NCBI RefSeq assembly: GCF_037113525.1
Contig: NZ_CP146963.1
Span: 1,612,001 to 1,676,000 of the forward strand
Length of the DNA stretch: 64,000 nt
Source of the DNA: Butyrivibrio fibrisolvens
GTDB lineage: Bacteria; Bacillota; Clostridia; Lachnospirales; Lachnospiraceae
Reading direction: 5' to 3'
Below are positions 35,428 through 42,723 of the stretch, piece after piece. The translations under genes and the position numbers were made by a program. The notes under the pieces were generated by a model. The model did not search any database. It was not told the DNA's origin and saw only the letters and a list, made by a program, of their open reading frames with translations. Position 1 is the stretch's first letter. Each line of letters opens with the position of its first letter.

Positions 35428-36147
35428 ATGGATAAGTTTAATGACATCGGAATAGATAACAAGTTAGACTGGGACAGGATAGAAAAGCTTATGCGGATAG
35501 GCATATTTGCCGCATGCATGGTGCTTGTGGGAGACGTGCTTATAGGTTATGGGATGCATGACTCTTCTAAAACAGGCATGGAATGGTTCCTGTCAGCATA
35601 CTTGCAACTGTCAGATACAAGATTGTTTTGGTCGGCATTTCTGGGATTCATAGGTATTCCACTTGAGGCACTTTGTTACTTTGGTGTATATAGGCTGATT
35701 GTTCCTAAATCACAGAAATACGCTCATTTGTACAGGACAGGAATACTTGGTGTGTTGGCTTATGCAGGGTGTGGAGTGCACGTTCCCTGTTTGTCCACTT
35801 GCTTTTTTTACAAGTATATGAACAATGCTGCACCTGAGATCGCAGTGGATGCAGCAGTCAAATTCGGTAAATACTTTCTATTACCAGGAATAATAGTGTT
35901 CTTTTTGTTCTGGATTATCCAACATGTGGCACATATCGCAGCATTTATAAAAGGTTTGACTCCATATCCTAAATGGTGTTGGATATTCTGCCCTGCAGTA
36001 GGCATGGCTGCAGCTATGCTGTTTAAGTTCCTTCCTGAAACGACAATTCGCAATGCGATTACTGCTGCTTGGATCAGTATTGGGAATTTGTGGATGTTCG
36101 CCGGGCTTTTGATTATGGCGAAAAAAGTTAAGGTTGGTGACAGATAA
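35428..36147 (+). CDS. Polytopic membrane protein (DUF6796-like)
   Basis: 239 residues with six to seven hydrophobic helices and conserved polar pieces: W-D-R-I-E-K-L-M-R-I-G-I near the start, Y-F-G-V-Y-R-L-I-V-P, C-G-V-H-V-P-C-L and H-V-A-H-I-A. The His and Cys rich membrane segments might bind a cofactor or metal, but this is only a possibility. The overall look recalls membrane proteins annotated DUF6796. Preceded by GGGAGG. Confidence 0.55.
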   Translation: MDKFNDIGIDNKLDWDRIEKLMRIGIFAACMVLVGDVLIGYGMHDSSKTGMEWFLSAYLQLSDTRLFWSAFLGFIGIPLEALCYFGVYRLIVPKSQKYAHLYRTGILGVLAYAGCGVHVPCLSTCFFYKYMNNAAPEIAVDAAVKFGKYFLLPGIIVFFLFWIIQHVAHIAAFIKGLTPYPKWCWIFCPAVGMAAAMLFKFLPETTIRNAITAAWISIGNLWMFAGLLIMAKKVKVGDR

Positions 36148-36168
36148 TTATTCTGAAGGGGACAGGAA

Positions 36169-36622
36169 ATGTATATCAACGAATATGGAAATCCGGATAA
36201 TCCAAAGCTCATATTGCTGGCACCGATGATGATATCCGGAGCAAATCTGCATGATCTGATGAGTCCGTTTCTTAAGGGAGATTACTTTATCATTGCTCCT
36301 GATCAGGGAGGCCATGGTAAAGCTGGTGCATATATCAGTGCGGATGATGACTAAGAATTTTGAACGAATAACTCTAAGTGATATCGATGCAATATGCCAT
36401 GCATGTTGTACCTACGACATGAAACCATTGTCAAAAGAGCAACAGGCTAAACTCCATCTTGAATATGGCGAGAAGGACTTTGACCTGAAGCTTTCCAAGA
36501 ACTCTTTTGCCAAATATATGCCAGATGTGAAGGTTGTTATCAGAAAAGGCTATCCGCATTGTGGATACATGGCTGCACATACCAAAGAGTATGTGGAAGA
36601 GATAGAGACTTTTATAAAATAA
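36169..36622 (+). pseudogene. Alpha/beta hydrolase with internal deletion
   Basis: The first piece (36169-36354) reads M-Y-I-N-E-Y-G-N-P-D-N-P-K-L-I-L-L-A-P-M-M-I-S-G and later D-Q-G-G-H-G-K-A, the usual first strand and oxyanion segment. It stops abruptly. A second frame from about 36353 to 36622 contains the C-terminal part: I-D-A-I-C-H-A-C, then K-Y-M-P-D-V-K-V-V-I-R-K-G-Y-P-H-C-G-Y, in place of the catalytic-His strand. The nucleophile elbow is missing. Same two-ends-without-middle pattern as at 34690-34823. Confidence 0.68.
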
Positions 36623-36634
36623 ATGAGGTAAGGT

Positions 36635-37549
36635 ATGAAGACTCAACGGTCGCTAAAATACAAGGCTTTATTAGGCCTGTGTAGGCTGTTTAGGCTGCAG
36701 AAGGTCATGGAGCTTCCGCCAGAGAAGGCGCAAAAGCTATTCAGGAAAGCATATAAGGGAGTGGTTATCCCAGAAATGCACGATGATCAAATAGACATGA
36801 AGGAGGAAAGGGTACTTGGCTCTACTTGCCTCTGGTATCGTTATAAAAAGGGTAATGACAGGGCATGTATTTATATTATCGGTGGAGGTATGCTGAATTA
36901 TCCGAAGCCGGGACAGGCAAAAGAGGTGCTTGAACTGGCAAAAGAAACTGGAGTAGATTTCGTCCTTCCGTTTTATCCGCTTGTACATACGGGGAATACT
37001 CTGCCTGATGTATATGAAATGATGTATGCACTTTACAAAGAAATGCTTACAAAGTATTCATCCGAAAACATATATTTTCTGGGCGGTTCCAGTGGAGCTA
37101 ATCTGGCACTGGGGCTGATTTCGTATATCAACGATAAGGGCGAAGGTTTGCCTATGCCTGGCAAGGTATACGCCGGTTCTCCCGGATCACTGCTTATAAC
37201 GGATGAAGAAAAGAAAAAGGCTGATGAACTGGATAAAACAGATGTGATCATGAGCCAGAAGGCAACACATGCCGTATGGGAAGGTATGACTGGAGGAAAA
37301 AAAGTTGCGGATTACATGGAGTCCCTTCAACTGGGTAATTATTCGGGATTAAAGGATGTATATCTCACATTTGGCGGAGATGAAGTGTTTGCGGCAGCAG
37401 CAGATTCTATCAAGGCAAAACTGGAACAATATGGCGTTCATGTCACAATGGAAGTAGCGCCTGGTATGTACCACTGTTATGCTGTAATACCGCTTGTCAA
37501 AGATGCTATTCCCGCATACCGGAGGATGATCGAGTACATTAAAATATAA
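36635..37549 (+). CDS. Alpha/beta hydrolase (esterase/lipase-like)
   Basis: 304 residues. N-terminal cap-like helices with R-L-F-R-L-Q-K-V-M-E-L-P-P-E-K, then I-Y-I-I-G-G-G-M-L-N-Y (the usual H-G-G-G oxyanion motif here is I-G-G-G), nucleophile elbow FLGGSSGANLAL, acid segment T-F-G-G-D-E-V and catalytic His in A-P-G-M-Y-H-C-Y. Intact by these landmarks. It lies between two dead genes of the accessory cluster. Substrate unknown. Confidence 0.8.
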   Translation: MKTQRSLKYKALLGLCRLFRLQKVMELPPEKAQKLFRKAYKGVVIPEMHDDQIDMKEERVLGSTCLWYRYKKGNDRACIYIIGGGMLNYPKPGQAKEVLELAKETGVDFVLPFYPLVHTGNTLPDVYEMMYALYKEMLTKYSSENIYFLGGSSGANLALGLISYINDKGEGLPMPGKVYAGSPGSLLITDEEKKKADELDKTDVIMSQKATHAVWEGMTGGKKVADYMESLQLGNYSGLKDVYLTFGGDEVFAAAADSIKAKLEQYGVHVTMEVAPGMYHCYAVIPLVKDAIPAYRRMIEYIKI

Positions 37550-37611
37550 ATATGAATTCTGCCTGTGGCATAATGTAATTAATTATATTATTTCAAACGG
37601 AGGAGGCAGAT

Positions 37612-37752
37612 ATGTCAGACAGGAAAACTGAGATAAAGAGTGCGTATAAGAGCCTGGGAAAGGCTCACAGCTTTTATGATGGGATGATGACCTGCAGTAC
37701 ATTTATGGGGAAGCTGGTTACAAAGCTTGCATGGAACATGGGCAGAAAGTAA
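37612..37752 (+). pseudogene. SAM methyltransferase remnant, N-terminal 46 codons
   Basis: ATG after GGAGGAGGC starts a 46-residue piece with S-A-Y-K-S-L-G-K-A-H-S-F-Y-D-G-M-M-T-C-S-T, then L-A-W-N-M-G-R-K and a stop. This is the N-terminal helix region of a class I methyltransferase; the SAM loop and catalytic part are absent. Compare the remnant at 24702-24922. Confidence 0.62.
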
Positions 37753-37782
37753 AGAAAATTTTGGATTTAGAGGAGTTTTAAA

Positions 37783-38550
37783 ATGCAATTTGATGAAATT
37801 GGTAATATGTCGGGAAAGACGCTGATGTTACTTCCTGGAACATGCTGTGATTATCAGACAAACTTCGGAACTGTTCTTGATAGTCTATCTGAGAAGTACC
37901 ATCTTATCTGCGTAAACTATGATGGTTTTGATGGTAGCGATGTAATATTCCCTGATATGATCACAGTGACTAAAAAGATTGAAAAGTATATAATTGATAA
38001 ACATAGCGGAAGAATAGACGGAGCGATCGGTTCATCTCTTGGTTCGAGCTTTGTAGGACAACTGGTCATGCGTAAAAATGTTCATATAGACCATGCAATT
38101 TTTGGAAGTCCTGATCTTGATCAAAGCGGGCCTGTTGCGGCCAAGCTTCAGTCCCTTCTTGTAGTACCGCTTCTTACAAGCTTTACCAAGGGTGAGAAAA
38201 AAAGAAATAAGACCAAGGAGAAGCTAAAGACTTTTTTCCAGATGAGCGATGAGACTGCAGAGAAGTTTATGAACTGCTTCTCCAAGTTTAATCCGGAGTC
38301 AATCAAGAATGAGTACTACACAGATCTTCTTACTCATCTTGAAGATGATATAAGTGTGGAACATACTAAAACTCATTTCATCTATGCAAATAAGATGGGC
38401 GAGAAGTATTTGAAACGATACAAAAAGTATTTCCACGATCCTGATATCAGAGAGTTTGATATGCAGCATGAACAGTGGCTTTTTGGAGAAAAAGAATACT
38501 CTGAGCCTGTGCTCAAAGTAATAGATGAATTTATGAATATGACAGTTTAA
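37783..38550 (+). CDS. Alpha/beta hydrolase
   Basis: 255 residues. The core has M-L-L-P-G-T-C-C-D-Y-Q-T-N-F as the oxyanion region, nucleophile elbow GAIGSSLGSSFVGQL, and a C-terminal D-M-Q-H-E-Q-W-L-F with the catalytic His. It closes the accessory cluster (31152-38550) before the terminator at 38621. The third intact alpha/beta hydrolase in the cluster, which suggests a multi-step route with ester intermediates (inference). Confidence 0.8.
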   Translation: MQFDEIGNMSGKTLMLLPGTCCDYQTNFGTVLDSLSEKYHLICVNYDGFDGSDVIFPDMITVTKKIEKYIIDKHSGRIDGAIGSSLGSSFVGQLVMRKNVHIDHAIFGSPDLDQSGPVAAKLQSLLVVPLLTSFTKGEKKRNKTKEKLKTFFQMSDETAEKFMNCFSKFNPESIKNEYYTDLLTHLEDDISVEHTKTHFIYANKMGEKYLKRYKKYFHDPDIREFDMQHEQWLFGEKEYSEPVLKVIDEFMNMTV

Positions 38551-38620
38551 GGGAGATGACATCAGTGTTTTTATAAAACTATGCGCGCGCAACCAAATTT
38601 AACAAAATACAGCACTACAT

Positions 38621-38659
38621 GTAAGCTTCGCTTGGTAGACAGGCGGAGCTTACTTTTTT
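38621..38659 (+). terminator. Terminator after the accessory cluster
   Basis: GTAAGCTTCGC (38621-38631) pairs with GGCGGAGCTTAC (about 38642-38653) around a short loop and is followed by six Ts. It separates the hydrolase cluster from the acyltransferase unit. Confidence 0.75.
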
Positions 38660-38704
38660 ATGATTAAGAAAAATGTTAAAATATTTAGCAAAGGTGGTAG
38701 AAAT

Positions 38705-39778
38705 ATGAGAAAGGCATATTTGGATAATATTCGCTGGATAACAGTAGTATTGGTTGTCATCTATCATGTAATATACATATTCAACGGCGTAACACAGCAT
38801 GGAATCATCGGCCCCTTCAGTGAACATCAGCCCCAGGATACATATCAGTACATTGTATATCCATGGTTTATGTTACTTCTGTTTGTGGTATCCGGCATGT
38901 CAGCCCGCTATGAACTGGTTAAGCGAACAGAGAAGGAATTCATCAGAGTAAGGACGAGAAAGTATCTTGTGCCATCAACAATCGGCCTTCTGGTTTTCGG
39001 CTGGGTTCTTGGCTATTACAATATGCTGATGTCAGGTGCATTTGATTCCATGGGCAATGTACCAGGGCCAATCATTTTCCTCATAATGGTAGTCAGCGGC
39101 TCAGGTCCTCTATGGTACATCCAGATGCTCTGGCTCTTCAGCCTGATACTGGTACTGATCAGAAAGATCGAAAAGGACAGATTCTATAATATTTGCGGCA
39201 AAGCCAATCTTTTGATACTTATACTTCTTGTCATACCTGTATATGGAGCGGCGCAGATACTTAACACACCAATAATAGTGGTATACAGATTCGGTAACTA
39301 CGGACTGGGCTTTTTGATCGGCTACTTTGTACTGTCCCATGACGAAGTGATGGATAGGCTTGGCAAGAACTGGCTGTTATTAAGCATCCTTGCCCTCGCA
39401 TCCTGTGTAGCCTTCGTGATTTTATATATAGGTCAGTCTTATCCGGATCACGTGGTTCTGGATACGATCATGTGCAATGTATACGCATGGTTTGGAACAC
39501 TCGGTATACTTGCCTTCATGAAAAGATGGGGCAATTCCACGAATTCTTTCTCAAAGTGGATGTGCCAAAAATCATGGGGCCTCTACGTATTCCATTATCT
39601 GATGATCGCGGTCAGCGGATGGTATCTGCATACATTATGTCCGTCCCTTGCACCTATCATCGTATATCTGCTTGTTGCAATAGCAGCATTTGCAGGCTCC
39701 TACCTTCTGTATGAGATCATGAGCCGCATACCTTTCATAAGGTGGTGTGTTTTGGGAATTAAAAAGGAGAAGATATGA
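38705..39778 (+). CDS. Acyltransferase-3 family membrane protein
   Basis: 357 residues, start at ATG 38705 behind AAAGGTGG (the ATG at 38660 has no such site). About ten hydrophobic helices, with R-K-A-Y-L-D-N-I-R-W at the N-terminus followed by V-I-Y-H-V in the first helix, the Acyl_transf_3 His, and R-Y-E-L-V-K-R. These O-acetyl or succinyl transferases modify surface polysaccharides, antibiotics or lipids. The XRE-AbrB gene overlaps its end by four bases. Confidence 0.85.
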   Translation: MRKAYLDNIRWITVVLVVIYHVIYIFNGVTQHGIIGPFSEHQPQDTYQYIVYPWFMLLLFVVSGMSARYELVKRTEKEFIRVRTRKYLVPSTIGLLVFGWVLGYYNMLMSGAFDSMGNVPGPIIFLIMVVSGSGPLWYIQMLWLFSLILVLIRKIEKDRFYNICGKANLLILILLVIPVYGAAQILNTPIIVVYRFGNYGLGFLIGYFVLSHDEVMDRLGKNWLLLSILALASCVAFVILYIGQSYPDHVVLDTIMCNVYAWFGTLGILAFMKRWGNSTNSFSKWMCQKSWGLYVFHYLMIAVSGWYLHTLCPSLAPIIVYLLVAIAAFAGSYLLYEIMSRIPFIRWCVLGIKKEKI

Positions 39779-40206
39779 GTTTTGCTGATAACCTTATTGA
39801 ATTAAGAAAGCTTAACAATCTGTCGCAGGAAGACATCGCCGAGAAAATAGGCGTATCCAGGCAGACTCTTTCAAAATATGAGACCGGCGAGTCGCTTCCG
39901 GATATAGAGAGATGTAAGATGCTGGCTGACATCTTCGGTGTAACCATGGACGACCTTATCTCATATGAAAAGAATGATTCGGACAACCTGGGATATGCTA
40001 TACCGCCGAAAGGAAAACATATCTTTGGAATGGTCAAAGTGGGAGATAAAGGTCAGATCGTTATTCCTGCCAAAGCAAGAAAGATCTTCGATATTAAAAC
40101 AGGTGATAATCTGATCGTTCTCGGAGATGAATTCCAGGGTATAGCTCTTATTAAGGAGACGGGTCTTCTCGGTCTTATCAACAGTGCGAAAGAAACCAAA
40201 TTTTAG
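39775..40206 (+). CDS. XRE helix-turn-helix plus AbrB/SpoVT-like two-domain regulator
   Basis: 143 residues. The first 65 are a Cro/CI-type domain with S-Q-E-D-I-A-E-K-I-G-V-S-R-Q-T-L-S-K-Y-E. After a linker the last 55 form an AbrB/SpoVT swapped-hairpin: G-M-V-K-V-G-D-K-G-Q-I-V-I-P-A-K-A-R-K and L-I-V-L-G-D-E-F. Two independent DNA-binding folds in one short protein. It is coupled to the acyltransferase by a four-base overlap and precedes a HAD hydrolase. Target unknown. Confidence 0.85.
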   Translation: MSFADNLIELRKLNNLSQEDIAEKIGVSRQTLSKYETGESLPDIERCKMLADIFGVTMDDLISYEKNDSDNLGYAIPPKGKHIFGMVKVGDKGQIVIPAKARKIFDIKTGDNLIVLGDEFQGIALIKETGLLGLINSAKETKF

Positions 40207-40228
40207 AAAGAAAGGTTAAGAGACATCA

Positions 40229-41035
40229 ATGGATTTCAAAATAGTTTTTTCAGATATAGACGGAACAATTCTAAACAGTGAACATAGAATGCTTAAGGGC
40301 ACACTTGATGCAATATTTGCCCTAAAGAAAGCCAATATCCCTTTTGTCATTGCGACAGCAAGAGGACCATCCGGAGTACGGCCGATTTTTAAAAGATACG
40401 GGTTTACCTGCCCGATGATCTGTTATAGTGGGGCGCTTATCATTGATGAAAACGATAAGATAATGTACTCGGAGGGATTTGATGCCGATGACGCGAGGGA
40501 TATTATTTCTTATATAGAGGCGGAGAAGATTGACTGTACATGGAATATCTATTCAGAAGAATTGTGGATTGTAAATGACAGGAATGACCGACTGGTCCGC
40601 GCAGAAGAGGAAATCGTTGAGGTCTGTGCAACAGAGGGCGGCCTAGAGCTTCTTCCAAAAGATGCAATCATAGGAAAGCTCCTTTGCATATGTAAGCCTG
40701 AAGCAATATGTGGTATAGAAAATGAATTGAAAAAGAGATTTCCAAAGCTGTCGATAGTTAAATCCTCAGATGTTCTTCTTGAAATCATGGGAAAGGGAAT
40801 TACAAAGGCCGACGGAGTCAGGCGAGTATGCTCGTATATGAACATTCCGCCGGAGAAAGCGGTTGCTTTTGGTGATCATTTTAATGATGCAGAAATGCTA
40901 CGATCTGTAGGATTTCCTTTTCTGATGGGAAATGCTCCGGAGGAATTGAAGAAGGAATTCTCGTGTGTGATCGGAAGTAATGATGACGAGAGCATTTCAG
41001 AAGCCTTTAGGAGTATTGGCCTATTATTGGAGTGA
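40229..41035 (+). CDS. Cof-type HAD-IIB phosphatase
   Basis: 268 residues. Motif I D-I-D-G-T-I-L near residue 9, motif II threonine in F-V-I-A-T-A-R-G, cap type IIB insert (about 80-190), motif III Lys in E-I-M-G-K-G-I-T-K and motif IV GDHFNDAEML. Such enzymes dephosphorylate sugar phosphates and flavin or pyridoxal phosphates, with loose specificity. It follows the regulator by 22 bp. An ACT-domain remnant follows immediately. Confidence 0.92.
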   Translation: MDFKIVFSDIDGTILNSEHRMLKGTLDAIFALKKANIPFVIATARGPSGVRPIFKRYGFTCPMICYSGALIIDENDKIMYSEGFDADDARDIISYIEAEKIDCTWNIYSEELWIVNDRNDRLVRAEEEIVEVCATEGGLELLPKDAIIGKLLCICKPEAICGIENELKKRFPKLSIVKSSDVLLEIMGKGITKADGVRRVCSYMNIPPEKAVAFGDHFNDAEMLRSVGFPFLMGNAPEELKKEFSCVIGSNDDESISEAFRSIGLLLE

Positions 41036-41056
41036 GGGAGATGACAGTGATCTTAA

Positions 41057-41350
41057 TCGGATTTCTATTTTGTTGGAAAGACAGATGAAGAACTATCTCT
41101 TGTCTGCAAAACGGAAGATACTCCGCAGAATACGACCGAGCGTGAAGATGGATGTAGAGGATTTCGTATTCAGGGAGTACTGGATTTCTCGATGATTGGG
41201 ATTCTGTCAAAACTGTCAGGTATCCTTGCAGAACATAAGATAGGGATTTTTGCTGTTTCAACCTACAACACGGATTATATCCTTGTGAAGGAAGAAAACT
41301 TTGAACGTTCGTTGGAAGTGCTGATTGCCGAAGGATATACGGTAATATAA
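41057..41350 (+). pseudogene. ACT-domain protein remnant lacking its N-terminus
   Basis: The frame from 41057 reads S-D-F-Y-F-V-G-K-T-D-E-E-L-S-L-V-C and continues to V-L-D-F-S-M-I-G-I-L-S-K-L-S-G-I-L-A-E-H-K-I-G-I-F-A-V-S-T-Y-N-T-D-Y-I-L-V-K and a stop at 41348-41350. This matches the CASTOR/ACT proteins of Firmicutes, which normally have about 30 further N-terminal residues with the first strand. Here an in-frame TAA sits just before it and there is no start codon. The break lies about 20 bp after the HAD gene. Confidence 0.7.
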
Positions 41351-41411
41351 AATTTCAGGATAATCCAAAAAACTACAAATCGGTTTTTCTGGTTAAAACA
41401 GGAGGCGCCTC

Positions 41412-41789
41412 ATGAAATTAAATCGCATTCATCATATTGCGGTGATTTGTTCCGACAAAGACACTGCTCTGAACTTTTACCATAATAAGCTTGGCTTTCG
41501 AATTCTGCGAGAGAACTATAGACCGGAACGGGATGATTGGAAGATTGACCTTAAGCTCGATGACAGCGAAATCGAACTTTTTATTATGAAGGATCATCCA
41601 CTCCGTCCTTCTCCCGAAGCTTACGGATTGCGTCATCTTGCTTTCCGTGTAGATAGTGTAGATGAGACCGTCGCAGAATTGGAGTCTATGGGTATCCCTT
41701 GTGAACCGATACGACGGGATGCTTTCACGGGTGAAAAAATGACGTTTTTCCGTGACCCGGACGGGCTTCCTTTGGAAATACATGAGTAA
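41412..41789 (+). CDS. Glyoxalase/VOC metalloprotein (GloA2/YaeR-like)
   Basis: 125 residues, one VOC unit pair. Metal ligands appear in N-R-I-H-H-I-A-V-I, E-I-E-L-F, G-L-R-H-L-A-F and L-P-L-E-I-H-E at the usual positions. The close match is to SMU1112c/YaeR-type glyoxalase I-like proteins; activity is not proven. Start after GGAGGCG. A strong terminator follows. Confidence 0.88.
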   Translation: MKLNRIHHIAVICSDKDTALNFYHNKLGFRILRENYRPERDDWKIDLKLDDSEIELFIMKDHPLRPSPEAYGLRHLAFRVDSVDETVAELESMGIPCEPIRRDAFTGEKMTFFRDPDGLPLEIHE

Positions 41790-41816
41790 ACCCGGAATTT
41801 AATTTTCATTTTTTGG

Positions 41817-41855
41817 ATGTACATGAGCTTATAAGCTTGTGTACATCTTTTTTAT
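41817..41855 (+). terminator. Terminator after the VOC gene
   Basis: GATGTACATGAGCTT pairs with AAGCTTGTGTACATC (41833-41847) with one wobble, then seven Ts. It isolates the following TetR/ABC unit. Confidence 0.8.
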
Positions 41856-41870
41856 TGAGATTTATTCTCA
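41856..41870. promoter_or_regulatory. Fur-box-like 7-1-7 repeat
   Basis: TGAGATT-T-ATTCTCA. Compared with the Fur consensus TGATAAT-N-ATTATCA it matches 11 of 14 arm positions. It lies about 20 bp before the -35 box of the TetR promoter. Confidence 0.4.
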
Positions 41871-41891
41871 AATGAAATCCCCCAAAATCCA

Positions 41892-41954
41892 TTGACTAAA
41901 GAATATAGCCTTATTACAATGTTAGACGATGCTAACAATGTTAACACTGTTAAC
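41892..41954 (+). promoter_or_regulatory. Promoter with iron box and TetR-type dyad
   Basis: TTGACT (41892-41897), 17 bp, then TACAAT (41915-41920) form a good sigma-A promoter. GTTAGACGATGCTAAC (41921-41936), an iron-box copy with perfect half-sites, starts just after the -10 box, over the expected transcription start. GTTAACACTGTTAAC (41940-41954) follows, a perfect dyad that would suit autoregulation by the TetR protein. The arrangement suggests joint control by metal and by the TetR effector. Confidence 0.65.
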
Positions 41955-42058
41955 GTAACGAAAAGATTGATATGAGTTAGAGATGGATAACGTGTTACAA
42001 CTTGATTTTATGGCATGTTTGCATGAAGCGACCAAAAGCCATGACTAGAGGAATCTAT

Positions 42059-42658
42059 ATGGACACAAAAGAAGAAATAATCGAGGCTGCCAGAGAAGAA
42101 TTCCTGGAAAAGGGTTTTCAGGATGCGTCTATGCGCAAGATTGCAGGCAAGGTTGGTATAACGGCAACCGCTCTTTACAGGCACTATTCAAGTAAAGAGG
42201 ATATCTTTGATGCAGTTGTGGAGCCTGCGGTGAGTGCATGGGAGTCCATGTGCATAACAGAAGAGATAAGACAGACTGGAACTGCCAGAAAGCATGGAGT
42301 AGATGCCATGTGGAATGACACGGAGCAGTCAAAGATGATAGTTGATCTTATCTATAAAAATTTCGATACACAAAAGCTTCTGTTCTTTAAGAGTAAGGGA
42401 ACTAAATACGAGAATTACCTGCATGAGATAGTAACCAGGATTCAGGCGGCGACTCTTAAATTTATGGCAGAACTTGAAAATGGCGGAGTTCATATAAATC
42501 ACGTTGATGATAAGGAAATGCATCTTTTGTTAAGTGCTGAGTATTCAGCAATGTTCGAGATGGTAGACCATGATTTTTCTTATGAAGAGGCGCTTCATTA
42601 TGCTGAGACTTTAGCTCTTTTCTTTAAAGAAGGATGGAGAAAATTTCTGGGTTTTTAA
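42059..42658 (+). CDS. TetR-family transcriptional regulator
   Basis: 199 residues. N-terminal TetR helix-turn-helix with I-I-E-A-A-R-E-E-F-L-E-K-G-F and A-S-M-R-K-I-A-G-K-V-G-I-T-A-T-A-L-Y-R-H-Y-S-S-K-E-D; the C-terminal domain has V-D-L-I-Y-K-N-F and later E-Y-S-A-M-F-E-M. The start after AGAGGAATCTAT is preferred over the upstream ATG codons. It precedes four ABC half-transporters and probably represses them; a GTTAAC dyad lies in its promoter. Confidence 0.9.
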   Translation: MDTKEEIIEAAREEFLEKGFQDASMRKIAGKVGITATALYRHYSSKEDIFDAVVEPAVSAWESMCITEEIRQTGTARKHGVDAMWNDTEQSKMIVDLIYKNFDTQKLLFFKSKGTKYENYLHEIVTRIQAATLKFMAELENGGVHINHVDDKEMHLLLSAEYSAMFEMVDHDFSYEEALHYAETLALFFKEGWRKFLGF

Positions 42659-42723
42659 GATTATAAGCGTTAGAGACGGGACCTGCTTTGATCCTGTCTT
42701 TACAGATAAAAAAGGAGGGACAT

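Noticed and set aside
37612..37752. Genuine 46-residue peptide
   Set aside because: Although the ribosome site is strong, the sequence is the standard N-terminus of a larger methyltransferase and ends without any domain.
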